From positions 1 to 37,472 of the forward strand of contig JAQGJY010000191.1 of NCBI GenBank assembly GCA_028290325.1: 37,472 nt of DNA, in the 5' to 3' direction. The stretch's first letter is position 1; each line of letters begins with the position of its first letter. Shown one piece after another: positions 12,311 through 22,125 of this stretch. The position numbers were made by a program, and so were the translations under genes. This DNA comes from Tardiphaga sp. (lineage in GTDB: Bacteria; Pseudomonadota; Alphaproteobacteria; Rhizobiales; Xanthobacteraceae). Below the pieces are notes generated by a model. The model was not told the origin of the DNA, searched no databases, and worked only from the letters and a program-made list of their open reading frames with translations.

Positions 12311-12440
12311 GAAGCGCCACGCCGCATTAACCTCATCGTCACCCTTTTCGCGACAATAAGCCCGCCGGCGCTTGCTCTTTGGCGATGCCGGGCAAAGGGT
12401 CGTGGTGATCGCCAGCGGGCGTGTGTCGAGTGAGTGCGTG

Positions 12441-12962
12441 ATGCGGAGCGTGATGATCATCGCGGCGGTTCTGGTCGGCGGCGGCACCGTGATGGCGAAC
12501 ATGGCCGACAAGATGTCGTCGACGCCGCCGGCCGCGCCGAGACCCGCCATCAAGGTCGCGTCGTTGCAGGATGCGCCGGCTCAAGCCGGCATCCGCAGCG
12601 TCAGCATTCCCCGCGACGGCCGCGGTCATTTCCAAACCGATGCGCGGATCGACGGCCAGCGCATCGGCGTGATGATCGACACCGGCGCATCGATGCTGGC
12701 GCTCAACGAAACGTCCGCGGCCCGGATCGGCGTGCGTCCGTCGCGCGCGGACTACACGGCGCGCGTCACCACCGCCAACGGCACGGTCAAGGGCGCGCGC
12801 ACGACGATCCCGATGGTGGATGTCGGTGGCCTGATCGTGCGTGACGTCGATGCCATGGTGTTGCCCGACGAGGCGCTGTCGGAAAACCTGCTCGGCCTGT
12901 CGTTTCTGTCGAAGCTGAAACGCTTCGAATATGCCGGTGGCAAGATGCTGCTCGAGCAATAG
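12441..12962 (+). CDS. Retropepsin-like clan AA aspartic protease (TIGR02281-like), membrane-anchored
   Basis: MRSVMIIAAVLVGGGTVMANM (TM anchor); IGVMIDTGASMLALNETSAARIG (DTGAS catalytic motif); ENLLGLSFLSKLKRFEYAGGKMLL. Confidence 0.88.
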   Translation: MRSVMIIAAVLVGGGTVMANMADKMSSTPPAAPRPAIKVASLQDAPAQAGIRSVSIPRDGRGHFQTDARIDGQRIGVMIDTGASMLALNETSAARIGVRPSRADYTARVTTANGTVKGARTTIPMVDVGGLIVRDVDAMVLPDEALSENLLGLSFLSKLKRFEYAGGKMLLEQ

Positions 12963-13111
12963 GCATGATCCGGACAGTGGTCGTCCGGTTTCGGATCGAT
13001 CCTGCCGTCAAATAATAAGGCGAGCGCGCTTAAGCCTGTCGCTGTTCGGAGCTTTCATCCCGCCGCTGTAATCGCTACGACTGCCATCGCACATCGATAT
13101 GCGAGGCACCC

Positions 13112-14611
13112 ATGTTTCCGAAGCCGCGGCCGCTGCTCGTTCCCAACACGCTCGCTTACGAATCCGCGCCGATGGTGAAACCCACCGGCTTTCGCGAATA
13201 TGACGCGCGCTGGCTGTTCGGCACCGAGATCAACCTGATGGGCATACAGGCGCTCGGCATGGGCCTCGGCGTGCTGATCGCCGAACTCGGCCAGAAGCAG
13301 GAGATCGTCACCGGCCACGATTTTCGCGGCTATTCGTCGTCGATCAAATACGCGCTGATCTCCGGCCTGATGGCGGCGGGCTGCAAGGTCCATGACATTG
13401 GGTTGGCGATGACGCCGATGGCTTATTTCGCGCAGTTCGAACTCGATGTGCCCTGCGTGGCGATGGTGACGGCGTCGCATAACGACAATGGCTGGACCGG
13501 CGTGAAGATGGGCGCGAACCGCCCGCTGACCTTCGGGCCGGACGAGATGACGCGATTGAAGCAGATCGTGCTCAACGCCGAGTTCAACAACAAAGCCGGC
13601 GGTTCCTACCAGTTCCACGACAACTTTCCGGCGCGCTACATCGCCGATCTGAGCAAACGCCCGAAGCTGAAACGCAGGCTGAAAGTCGTGGTCGCTTGCG
13701 GCAACGGCACGGCCGGCGCGTTCGCGCCGCAGGTGATGGCGGCGATCGGCTGCGAGGTGGTCCCGCTCGATACCGAACTCGATCACACGTTTCCGAAGTA
13801 CAATCCGAACCCGGAAGACATGGAAATGCTGCACGCGATCCGCGACGCGGTGCTCGAACACGAGGCCGATGTCGGGCTTGGTTTCGACGGCGACGGCGAT
13901 CGTTGCGGCGTGGTCGATAACGCCGGCGAGGAAATCTTCGCCGACAAGGTCGGGGTGATGTTGGCGCGCGACATGTCGGCGGTGCATCCCAACGCGCAAT
14001 TCGTGGTCGATGTGAAATCGACCGGGCTGTTCGTGACGGACCCGGTGCTGCAAAGACAGGGCGCGCAGGTGACCTATTGGAAGACCGGGCACTCCTACAT
14101 GAAGCGCCGGACCCACGAGATGAAGGCTCTCGCCGGGTTTGAGAAATCCGGGCATTTCTTCTTCAACGCCCCCTATGGCCGCGGTTATGATGACGGTCTC
14201 GTCTCGGCGATCGCGATCTGCGACATGCTCGATCGCGCCCCCGACAAATCGATGGCCGATCTGCGCGCGGCACTGCCGAAGACATGGTCGTCGCCGACGA
14301 TGTCGCCGCATTGCGCGGACGAGACCAAATATGGCGTGGTGTCGGAGGTCGTAAAGCATTTCGAAGCCGCGCAGGCCAATGGCGACAAGGTCGCGGGGCA
14401 GCCGATCCGCGACCTGGTCACGGTCAACGGAGTCCGTGTCACTGTCGAGGACGGCTCGTGGGGGTTGGTGCGCGCGTCATCGAACAAGCCGGAGCTGGTG
14501 GTGGTCGTCGAGAGCCCAGTGTCGGAGCAGCGCATGCACGACATGTTCGAAGCGATGAACGTCGTGCTGCGCAGGCACTCCGAGGTCGGCGCGTATAACC
14601 AAACGATTTAG
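13112..14611 (+). CDS. Phosphomannomutase/phosphoglucomutase (alpha-D-phosphohexomutase)
   Basis: VTASHNDNGWTGVKMG (active-site Ser loop), GFDGDGDRCGVVD (metal loop), GFEKSGHFFF (sugar-binding), VRASSNKPELVVVVE (phosphate-binding). Confidence 0.95.
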   Translation: MFPKPRPLLVPNTLAYESAPMVKPTGFREYDARWLFGTEINLMGIQALGMGLGVLIAELGQKQEIVTGHDFRGYSSSIKYALISGLMAAGCKVHDIGLAMTPMAYFAQFELDVPCVAMVTASHNDNGWTGVKMGANRPLTFGPDEMTRLKQIVLNAEFNNKAGGSYQFHDNFPARYIADLSKRPKLKRRLKVVVACGNGTAGAFAPQVMAAIGCEVVPLDTELDHTFPKYNPNPEDMEMLHAIRDAVLEHEADVGLGFDGDGDRCGVVDNAGEEIFADKVGVMLARDMSAVHPNAQFVVDVKSTGLFVTDPVLQRQGAQVTYWKTGHSYMKRRTHEMKALAGFEKSGHFFFNAPYGRGYDDGLVSAIAICDMLDRAPDKSMADLRAALPKTWSSPTMSPHCADETKYGVVSEVVKHFEAAQANGDKVAGQPIRDLVTVNGVRVTVEDGSWGLVRASSNKPELVVVVESPVSEQRMHDMFEAMNVVLRRHSEVGAYNQTI

Positions 14612-14694
14612 AGACAAAGTCATGCCGGGGCTGGCGCGATGAGATGCCGGGCTCGCGTCCGCCAGGAGGCGTCGCGCCCGCACTGACGGATGCG

Positions 14695-15414
14695 TCAGAT
14701 CAGCTTCATGCCCTTCAGGCTGGCATGGCCGTTCTTGCCGACGATGATGTGGTCATGCACCGAAATGCCGAGCGGGCTTGCGATATCGATGACCGATTTC
14801 GTCATCTGGATATCGGCGGACGACGGCGTCGGGTCGCCCGACGGATGGTTGTGCACCATGATGATCGCGGTGGCGGATAATTCAAGCGCGCGCTTGATGA
14901 CCTCGCGCGGATAGACCGGCGTGTGATCGACGGTGCCGACCTGCTGCACCTCGTCGGCGATCAGCTGGTTGCGCTTGTCGAGAAACAGAATGCGAAACTG
15001 CTCCTTGTCCGCGAAAGCCATCGCCGTGCGGCAATAGTCGATCACGCTGGCCCATGACGACAGCAATTTGCGCTGGCTGAGCTGGCCTTTCGCGACCCGG
15101 CTCGCCGCCGCCGCCATCAATTTGATTTCCGTGATCGCCGCTTCGCCGAGCCCGGCGACTTCGCGCAGGCGCTGGTCGGGCGCGTGCACGACCTCGGCGA
15201 ACGAGCCGAACCGGCCGATCAGCTGCTTGGCCAGCGGTTTGACGTCGCGACGCGGCATCGCGCGAAACAGCACCATCTCCAGCAATTCGTAATCGCTCAG
15301 CGCCTCGGCGCCGGCGCTGCGAAAGCGGTCACGCAGCCGCTCGCGATGGCCGTGATAATGCGGCACAGCGGCGCTCTCGTTCAGGCCGAGCGAGGCAGGA
15401 TTGTCAGCGGGCAT
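14695..15414 (-). CDS. radC: RadC family (MPN/JAMM) protein
   Basis: [33 protein letters not shown]-terminal domain; JAMM motif [36 protein letters not shown]. Confidence 0.95.
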   Translation of the reverse strand: MPADNPASLGLNESAAVPHYHGHRERLRDRFRSAGAEALSDYELLEMVLFRAMPRRDVKPLAKQLIGRFGSFAEVVHAPDQRLREVAGLGEAAITEIKLMAAAASRVAKGQLSQRKLLSSWASVIDYCRTAMAFADKEQFRILFLDKRNQLIADEVQQVGTVDHTPVYPREVIKRALELSATAIIMVHNHPSGDPTPSSADIQMTKSVIDIASPLGISVHDHIIVGKNGHASLKGMKLI

Positions 15415-15502
15415 GCGGCGACGGGCTCGTGACGGACACGCCGCAGCATGCCGCGTGGAGCGGGTTTTGCAACCTCAATCATGGATGAATGAGCGATGCT
15501 AT

Positions 15503-16333
15503 CTAAGGCGCGATCGGAAATCCCGGCTTTTCAAGCCCGCCCGGCGACAGCGTGAAAATCTCGCAGCCATCGGCGGTGACGCCGACCGAATGCTCGAATT
15601 GCGCCGACAGCGAGCGGTCCCGCGTCACGGCGGTCCAGCCATCCGACAGGATCTTCACATGCGGCTTACCGAGATTGATCATCGGCTCGATCGTGAAAAA
15701 CATGCCCGGCTTGAGCTTCACGCCTTCGCCAGGGCGGCCGATATGAATGATATTCGGCTCGTCGTGGAACAGGCGGCCGAGGCCATGACCGCAGAAATCA
15801 CGCACCACGCTCATCTGCTGCGGCTCGACGAAGCTCTGGATGGCGTGGCCGATGTCGCCGGTCGTCGCGCCCGGCTTCACCGCCGCGATGCCGCGCATCA
15901 GCGACTCGTAGGTGACCTCGATCAGCCGTTCGGCCTTTCGTGCGATCGGGCCGACCGGATACATCCTGCTCGAGTCGCCGTACCAGCCGTCGACGATGAA
16001 CGTGACGTCGATATTGACGATGTCGCCTTCCTTCAGCCCGCGATCGCCGGGCATGCCGTGGCAGACGACGTGGTTGATCGAGGTGCAGGTCGAATAACGA
16101 TAGCCGCGATACATCAACGTCGCCGGATAGGCGCCGTGGCCGAAGGCGAAGTCGCGCACGAAATCGTCGATCCTCGAGGTCGGCACGCCGGGCTGGATCA
16201 GCGCCGCGAGTTCGTCGAGGCATCGCGCCACCAGCGCGCCGGCCTTTCGCATGCCGGCGAAGCCCGCCGCATTGTGCAATTTGATCTGGCCGGTCTTTCG
16301 CAAACCGGTCTCGGAGGCTTCGACGTAGCTCAT
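15503..16333 (-). CDS. map: Type I methionine aminopeptidase
   Basis: STCTSINHVVCHGMPGDRGLKEGDIVNIDVTFIVDGWYGDSSRMY; CGHGLGRLFHDEPNI; MFFTIEPMI; QFEHSVGVT: all metal ligands recognisable. Confidence 0.96.
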   Translation of the reverse strand: MSYVEASETGLRKTGQIKLHNAAGFAGMRKAGALVARCLDELAALIQPGVPTSRIDDFVRDFAFGHGAYPATLMYRGYRYSTCTSINHVVCHGMPGDRGLKEGDIVNIDVTFIVDGWYGDSSRMYPVGPIARKAERLIEVTYESLMRGIAAVKPGATTGDIGHAIQSFVEPQQMSVVRDFCGHGLGRLFHDEPNIIHIGRPGEGVKLKPGMFFTIEPMINLGKPHVKILSDGWTAVTRDRSLSAQFEHSVGVTADGCEIFTLSPGGLEKPGFPIAP

Positions 16334-16353
16334 CGGCAGGGTCTATCTGTAAA

Positions 16354-16370
16354 TGACGGTGACACCGTCA
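16354..16370. promoter_or_regulatory. Perfect 17-bp palindrome upstream of map
   Basis: TGACGGTG-A-CACCGTCA, 21 bp from the map start codon. Confidence 0.45.
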
Positions 16371-16436
16371 GGCGGGATATGAAGACCCCAATTTAATCGG
16401 CTATGCCGCGAGCGCAAGGAAACTTCGAGCGGGTCT

Positions 16437-16504
16437 GTCATCCGGGGCGCGCGCACCCCTTGCGCGTCCTCGGCCGGTCAGAGCCGTCCGAGCCGCGGAA
16501 TGAC
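16437..16504. repeat. REP-like intergenic element (GTCAT...ATGAC ends)
   Basis: GTCATCCGGGGCG...GCCGCGGAATGAC with internal hairpins CGCGCA-CCCCT-TGCGCG and CTCGG...CCGAG. Confidence 0.5.
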
Positions 16505-16515
16505 GACGTTGAACG

Positions 16516-17829
16516 TCACTCCGCCGCGACATCGACAATGGTTTCGACCGGCAGCGCGCCGCCACGAATGCGAATCTCGCGCACCGGATAGGGCACGCGG
16601 ATGTTTTCTTTCTTGAACACGTCCCACATCGTGAGCATCACGTCGCTTTTGACGTTGTCCATGCCGTCGGGCTCGGCGATCCAGAAGGTCAGCGAGAACT
16701 TCATGCCGGCTTCCGCGAACTCGGTGAGCACGCAGTTGGCGGGCTTCAGCTTGATCGCGCGCGGCGAGGCGGCGGCGATCTCGATGGCGAGCCGACACAC
16801 CAGGCGCGGGTCGGCGTCGTAATTGGTGCCGAAATTGACCTTCACCAGCGTGTTCTTGTCGGTATAGGTCCAGTTGATGACTTTCTGCGTCACGAGATCT
16901 TCGTTTGGGATCAGAATCTCGCGGCCGTCGCCGGCGGCGACCGAGATGTAGCGCGTGTTCATCGCGCTGATGCGGCCGGAACTGTCGCCGATGGTGACCA
17001 GATCGCCGGGCTTGACGGATTTGTCCGCCAGCAGGATCACGCCGCTGATGAAATTGGCGACGATCTTTTGCAAGCCGAAACCGATACCGACGCCGACGGC
17101 ACCGGAGAAGATCGCCAGCGCCGAGAGATTGATGCCGACCGCGCTCATGACCAGCGTGATGGCGAAGATCATCAGGCCCAGGCGCATCAACTTGATCAGC
17201 AGCACCTGAATCGATGGCGTCAGGTCGCGCGACTGGTTGATGCGGCCTTCGAGGAAATTGCTGGCGATCTTGGTGATCCACAGCGCGATGGCGAGCAGCA
17301 CCACCAGCTTGATCACCAGCAGCGGCGTCAGGCGCAGGCCGCCGAGCACGATCGCGACCGAATCCAGCGCCTCGACGGTGGTATCGAGTTGACCGAGGAT
17401 GCTGAGCGCCGCCACCGCCCATGCCGAGAATGACACCAGCCGGACCAGGAACTCGTTGCGGATCACGCTGGTGACGATGCTGATCGCGAGCCAGGCAAAG
17501 GCCAGCCGGGCCGACACCGCCAGCAGATAGCTGCGGCTCGGCCATGTCATGCTGAGCATCGCGATGCGCGCCGCGATCACCAGAAGGGTGAAGGCGAAGA
17601 TCGAGGCGCTGCGAACGATGACGCGCAGCAGCATGCGAATCGGAGCCGGCCAGCCCATCGCGATGGCCGCGACATCGACGCGGGCCCGCACGGCGGCGCC
17701 GGCACCGTAAGCGATGCCGGCGCTGGCGATGATGATGCCGAGTTGCAGATAGAACCAGGGCGAGGTGACTTCCGCACCGAGCGAGCGGGTGCTGGCGAGC
17801 AGGAATTCGTAAACGTCGCGCAGGTCCAT
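16516..17829 (-). CDS. Mechanosensitive ion channel family protein (MscS-like)
   Basis: GVGIGFGLQKIVANFISGVILLADKSVKPGDLVTIGDSSGRISAMNTRYISVAAGDGREILIPNEDLVTQKVINWTY matches the MscS TM3/beta domain. Confidence 0.94.
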   Translation of the reverse strand: MDLRDVYEFLLASTRSLGAEVTSPWFYLQLGIIIASAGIAYGAGAAVRARVDVAAIAMGWPAPIRMLLRVIVRSASIFAFTLLVIAARIAMLSMTWPSRSYLLAVSARLAFAWLAISIVTSVIRNEFLVRLVSFSAWAVAALSILGQLDTTVEALDSVAIVLGGLRLTPLLVIKLVVLLAIALWITKIASNFLEGRINQSRDLTPSIQVLLIKLMRLGLMIFAITLVMSAVGINLSALAIFSGAVGVGIGFGLQKIVANFISGVILLADKSVKPGDLVTIGDSSGRISAMNTRYISVAAGDGREILIPNEDLVTQKVINWTYTDKNTLVKVNFGTNYDADPRLVCRLAIEIAAASPRAIKLKPANCVLTEFAEAGMKFSLTFWIAEPDGMDNVKSDVMLTMWDVFKKENIRVPYPVREIRIRGGALPVETIVDVAAE

Positions 17830-18023
17830 GATGTTCTCGGTGCTACGGCGTGTTGCTGGCTGTCTCAAACCGGACGCGATCACGCGCTATGGATTCGCTG
17901 ACCAGGCCAATTGACGCAAGATGACACACCGTTCGACGCCGGTGGCAGAAAGCAGTTGGCGTGGAACTATGGCGACGATAAGGATGCAATTGCAAGTATC
18001 CGCCAACCCGACTTCGGAGTTCA

Positions 18024-19820
18024 ATGACATCCCTCGACGCCGTCAGCGTTGCGATTCTTCTCGGCGCGGTTCTGGTCATGGCCGGAATCCTGTCGAGCCT
18101 GCTGGCGTTGCGCTTCGGCGCGCCCTTGCTGCTGGTGTTTCTGTTCATCGGCATGCTGGCGGGCGATTCCGGCCCCGGCGGGCTGCGCTTCGATGACGTA
18201 CGCACCACCTATCTGGTGGGCTCGGTGGCGCTGGCGCTGATCCTGTTCGATGGCGGACTCAAGACCCGGTTTCAGTCGATCCGCACGGTGCTGGCGCCGT
18301 CGTTGATGCTGGCGACCGTTGGCGTGCTGGTGACGGCCTTGATCACCGCGCCGGTGGCGAAATACGCGCTGGACCTGAACTGGGCGCAATCGCTGCTGGT
18401 CGGCGCGGTGGTCGCCTCGACGGACGCCGCCGCCGTCTTCCTGCTGGTCCACGCCCAGGGGCTGCGGTTGCGGCCGCGCGTCGGCGCGACGCTGGAGGTC
18501 GAATCCGGCACCAACGATCCGTTCGCCGTCTTTCTCACGCTGATGCTGGTCGAATTCCTGTCGATCGGCGAGAGCTCGCTCGCGCATGTCGCTCTGGAAT
18601 TCGCGCAGGAGGCGATTCTCGGCGGCATCATCGGCGTCGTCGGCGGTCGTCTCGTCGTGCTGGCGCTCAATCGCGTCGAACTGCCGCAGGGGCTGCACGC
18701 GCCCTTCGTGACGACGGCGGCGCTGGTGATTTTCGGCCTGGCGCAACTCGGCCATGCGTCGGGATTTCTCGCGGTCTATCTCGCGGGGATGATCATCGGC
18801 AATCTGCCGACGCGGGCGCATAATTCCGTGGTGACCTTCCTCGACGCCGCGACCTGGCTGGCCCAGATCGTGATGTTCGTGTTGCTCGGCCTGCTGGTCT
18901 CACCGCAGCGCGTGCTGGAAAACATCTGGCCCGCGATCGGCATCGCCTTCGTGCTGATGCTGGTGGCGCGGCCCGTCGCGGTGTTTTTGTGCCTGTCGCC
19001 GTTCCGCTTCAATTGGCGCGAGCGGTCGTTCATCTCGTGGGTCGGGCTGCGCGGCGCGGTCGCGATCTTCCTGGCGTCGATTCCGCTGCTGGTGAACCTG
19101 CCGGCGGCCTACCTTTATTTCGACGTCGCCTTCGTCGTCGTCATCATCTCGCTGTTACTGCAAGGCTGGACGCTCGGCCTCGCCGCACGCTGGCTGCATG
19201 TCGCGCTGCCGCGCGCCGATCGCGGGCCGCGCCGTGTCGAGCTCGATCTGCCGGGGCAGCTCGAGCAGCAACTGGTCGGTTACGCGGTGCGGCCCAAAAG
19301 CCTGTTTCTCAAGCGCGGCCTGATTCCGTCATGGTCGAAGTCGACGCTCGTCATCCGCGATCAGCAGATCCTGTCGCCCGCCGAGGCCGAACCGATCGCC
19401 GCCGGCGATTATGTCTATCTGCTCGCGCCGCCGGAAAAGGCCGAGGCGCTGGATCGCTTCTTTGTCGATATGCCGCCATCGCCGGCGCCTGATCCGCATC
19501 TGCTCGGCGACTTCACGGTGGCTGGCGACGTCACGCTCGGCGATCTCGCGGGGATCTACGGCGTCACCGTCAACGAGTCGGACGCCGCTCTGACGCTGGC
19601 GGATTATTTCGACGTGCATCTCGACCACGCGCCGAAAGCGGGCGCGACCTTGCCGCTGGATTCGATCGTGCTGGTCGCGCGCAGCATCGGCGGCGGCCGC
19701 GTCAACGTCGTCGGCCTGCGTTTGCCGGAAGACGAACAAGAGGCGGCTCCGCCGCTGAGCGGTGTCGATGCGTTCAAGCGTAAATTGTCGCGAACATGGG
19801 ATGCGCTGTCGCGGGCTTAG
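18024..19820 (+). CDS. Potassium/proton antiporter (CPA1, NhaP2/CvrA type) with RCK_C/CorC_HlyC-like C-terminus
   Basis: VASTDAAAVFLLVHAQGLRLRPRVGATLEVESGTNDPFAVFLTL; FISWVGLRGAVAIFLASIPLL; cytosolic regulatory C-terminus. Confidence 0.93.
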   Translation: MTSLDAVSVAILLGAVLVMAGILSSLLALRFGAPLLLVFLFIGMLAGDSGPGGLRFDDVRTTYLVGSVALALILFDGGLKTRFQSIRTVLAPSLMLATVGVLVTALITAPVAKYALDLNWAQSLLVGAVVASTDAAAVFLLVHAQGLRLRPRVGATLEVESGTNDPFAVFLTLMLVEFLSIGESSLAHVALEFAQEAILGGIIGVVGGRLVVLALNRVELPQGLHAPFVTTAALVIFGLAQLGHASGFLAVYLAGMIIGNLPTRAHNSVVTFLDAATWLAQIVMFVLLGLLVSPQRVLENIWPAIGIAFVLMLVARPVAVFLCLSPFRFNWRERSFISWVGLRGAVAIFLASIPLLVNLPAAYLYFDVAFVVVIISLLLQGWTLGLAARWLHVALPRADRGPRRVELDLPGQLEQQLVGYAVRPKSLFLKRGLIPSWSKSTLVIRDQQILSPAEAEPIAAGDYVYLLAPPEKAEALDRFFVDMPPSPAPDPHLLGDFTVAGDVTLGDLAGIYGVTVNESDAALTLADYFDVHLDHAPKAGATLPLDSIVLVARSIGGGRVNVVGLRLPEDEQEAAPPLSGVDAFKRKLSRTWDALSRA

Positions 19821-19828
19821 CAGCCTTC

Positions 19829-19870
19829 GTCATTCAGGTTCTCGCCGGCAGGGGCGAGCCCCGCAATGAC
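19829..19870. repeat. REP-like intergenic element between antiporter and modC
   Basis: GTCATT...AATGAC ends with an internal CTCGCC-GGCAGG-GGCGAG hairpin. Confidence 0.55.
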
Positions 19871-19874
19871 GGTG

Positions 19875-20540
19875 TTATGTCGGCAACAACGCCAGCCCGC
19901 CGACGGCCACGGCGCGGCCGCCTTTCAGCATCACCACCTGCGTCGCCAACTGCCGCATCTCGTCGGCGTCGTGGCTGACATAGACCATCGGCACGCGGGT
20001 CTCGTCGCGCAGGCGCACCAGATAGGGCAGAATTTCGGCCTTGCGCGCCTCGTCGAGCGACGCCAGCGGTTCGTCGAGCAGCAACAATCGCGGCCGCGCC
20101 AGTAACGCGCGACCCAGCGCGATGCGCTGGCGCTCGCCGCCCGACAATTGCCCGGTCCGGCGCGCGCGTAACGGCGCGATGTCGAGCAACGTCTCGACGC
20201 GTCGGATATCGTCCGCGTCGCGCGGCAGACCGTTCATGCGGCGGCCGTAATCGAGATTCTGCGCGACATCGAGATGCGGAAACAATCGCGCATCCTGAAA
20301 CACGCAGCCGATCCGACGCCTATGCGCCGGCACGTGAGTCCGCGCGGTGGTGTCGTCGAGCACGTCGTTGTCGAGAACGATGCGGCCGCGATCCGGCGTC
20401 TGCAATCCGGCGATCATGTTGATGATCGACGTCTTGCCGGTGCCGGATGCGCCGAACAGGCCGGTGACGCGGCCGTCGCTCTCAAACGAGACATCGAGCG
20501 CGAAGTCGCCGAGTTGCTTGGCGGCGTTGAAACTCAGCAC
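19875..20540 (-). CDS. modC: Molybdate ABC transporter ATP-binding protein, short form lacking the C-terminal Mop/TOBE region (GTG start)
   Basis: GLFGASGTGKTSIINMIAG, LSGGERQRIALGRALLARPRLLLLDEPLASLD, VYVSHDADEM; directly downstream of modB (stop to start 3 nt apart); only 221 aa. Confidence 0.9.
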   Translation of the reverse strand: MLSFNAAKQLGDFALDVSFESDGRVTGLFGASGTGKTSIINMIAGLQTPDRGRIVLDNDVLDDTTARTHVPAHRRRIGCVFQDARLFPHLDVAQNLDYGRRMNGLPRDADDIRRVETLLDIAPLRARRTGQLSGGERQRIALGRALLARPRLLLLDEPLASLDEARKAEILPYLVRLRDETRVPMVYVSHDADEMRQLATQVVMLKGGRAVAVGGLALLPT

Positions 20541-20543
20541 TTT

Positions 20544-21239
20544 TCAATTCCCGTGCAGGCGTAAGGTGGCGCGCCGTGCCAGCCATTCGGACATCACCAA
20601 GGCCGCCATCGCGATGACGACCGACACGATCACCAGACGCAACGCGGCGGTGTCGCCGTCCGGTGTCTGGATCAGCGAATAGATCGCGGCCGAAATCGTC
20701 TGCGTCTCGCCGGGAATGTTGGAGACGAAGGTGATGGTCGCGCCGAATTCGCCGATCGCTTTGGCGAAGCCCAGCACCATGCCCGCCAGCACGCCCGGCC
20801 AGGCCAGCGGCAGCGTGATGGTCCAGAACACCCGCCACGGTGCGGCTCCCAATGTGGACGCCGCCTGTTCGAGTCTGCGATCGACGGCTTCGATCGACAA
20901 CCGGATGGGTCGCACCAGCAGGGGAAACGACATCACGCCGCAGGCAAGCGCCGCGCCGGTCCATTTGAACGCGAAGACGATGCCGAGGTTTTCAGCGAGC
21001 CAGGCGCCGATCGCGCCGCGTCGCCCGAATGTCAGCAGCAGCAAATAGCCGGTCACCACTGGCGGCAGTACCAAAGGCAGATGCACCAGCGCGTCGATCA
21101 GGCCCTTGCCCCAGAAGTCGCGCCGCGCCAGCAGCCACGCCAGCGCGATGCCGAGCGGCGTCGCGACCACAGTGGCAACCAGCGCCACGCGCAGCGACAG
21201 CGCGATCGCGGTCCATTCGTCGGGGGTGATATCGAGCAT
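20544..21239 (-). CDS. modB: Molybdate ABC transporter permease
   Basis: MLDITPDEWTAIALSLRVALVATVVATPLGIALAWLLARRDFWGKGLIDALVHLPLVLPPVVTGYLLLLTFGRRGAIG; EFGATITFVSNIPGETQTISAAIY. Confidence 0.96.
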   Translation of the reverse strand: MLDITPDEWTAIALSLRVALVATVVATPLGIALAWLLARRDFWGKGLIDALVHLPLVLPPVVTGYLLLLTFGRRGAIGAWLAENLGIVFAFKWTGAALACGVMSFPLLVRPIRLSIEAVDRRLEQAASTLGAAPWRVFWTITLPLAWPGVLAGMVLGFAKAIGEFGATITFVSNIPGETQTISAAIYSLIQTPDGDTAALRLVIVSVVIAMAALVMSEWLARRATLRLHGN

Positions 21240-21257
21240 GTTGACTTGGTTCTATGT

Positions 21258-21318
21258 CGTCATAGTTTCGCGTCGCGCGCCATCGGCAAGCACCGATGGC
21301 GCGCTTGCGCGCAATGAC
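21258..21318. repeat. REP-like element between modA and modB
   Basis: GTCAT ... ATGAC boundaries with a 10-bp perfect stem GCGCCATCGG (21277-21286) / CCGATGGCGC (21293-21302). Confidence 0.55.
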
Positions 21319-21330
21319 GGCCCAGATTCG

Positions 21331-22125
21331 TCACGACACCGGCTTGATCAAAAACGTGAAGCCGTATTTTTCGAACATGGCCTTTGCCGCCGCCGAGCGC
21401 AGGAACGCGAGATAATCCGTTGCCTCCGGCTTGGCCGTCGTCGTCGCCGCGACCGGATAGATGATTGCCGGATGCGAATCCGCCGGGAAGCTGCCGACCA
21501 CCTTCACGCCCGGATCGATTCTGGCATCGGTCGCATAGACGATGCCGAGCGCTGCTTCGCCGCGCGAGACCAGCGTCAGCGCCGCGCGCACGCTTTCCGC
21601 CATCGCGAATTTCGGCTCGGCCGCGCTCCATGATCCGAGCTTTTCCAGCGCCGCCTTGGCGTATTTGCCAACCGGCACGGACTTCACATCACCGGTCGCG
21701 ATCTTGCCATCGCCGGCCAATTTGGCGAGATCGAAGTTCTGGCCGATCGCGACGTTGGCGATCGCCGAATCCTTCGGCGCGATCAGCACGATCGCATTGC
21801 CCAGCAGGTTGACGCGGCTCGGCTCATTGATGGATTTCTTTTGCGCGGCGTAATCCATCCAGTCGGTGTCGGCCGAGACGAACACATCCGCCGGCGCGCC
21901 CTGCTCGATCTGTTTGGCGAGCGCGGAGGAGGCCGCGTAACTGGCCACGATCTTGATGCCGGATTTCGCGGTAAAGGCGGCATTGACGTCATCGAGCGCG
22001 TTCTTCATCGAAGCCGCGGCAAAGACGGTGAGCGATTTTTCCTGCGCGGTCGCGATCGACGTCAGGCCGCCGATCAGCGAGAGGGCGACGAGGCCGACGG
22101 CGAGGCGGCGAGAGATATGAATCAT
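21331..22125 (-). CDS. modA: Molybdate ABC transporter substrate-binding protein
   Basis: Signal peptide; LTVFAAASMKNALDDVNAAFTAKSGIKIVASYAASSALAKQIEQGAPADVFVSADTDWMDY. Confidence 0.96.
   Translation of the reverse strand: MIHISRRLAVGLVALSLIGGLTSIATAQEKSLTVFAAASMKNALDDVNAAFTAKSGIKIVASYAASSALAKQIEQGAPADVFVSADTDWMDYAAQKKSINEPSRVNLLGNAIVLIAPKDSAIANVAIGQNFDLAKLAGDGKIATGDVKSVPVGKYAKAALEKLGSWSAAEPKFAMAESVRAALTLVSRGEAALGIVYATDARIDPGVKVVGSFPADSHPAIIYPVAATTTAKPEATDYLAFLRSAAAKAMFEKYGFTFLIKPVS

Noticed and set aside
13055-14359. 434-aa minus-strand ORF
   Set aside because: Antisense to phosphomannomutase; shadow composition.
19875-20540. modC as a frameshifted pseudogene
   Set aside because: The ABC core is intact and ends with a clean stop; the remaining 55 bp before the antiporter gene show no Mop/TOBE remnant, so a short functional form is equally plausible.
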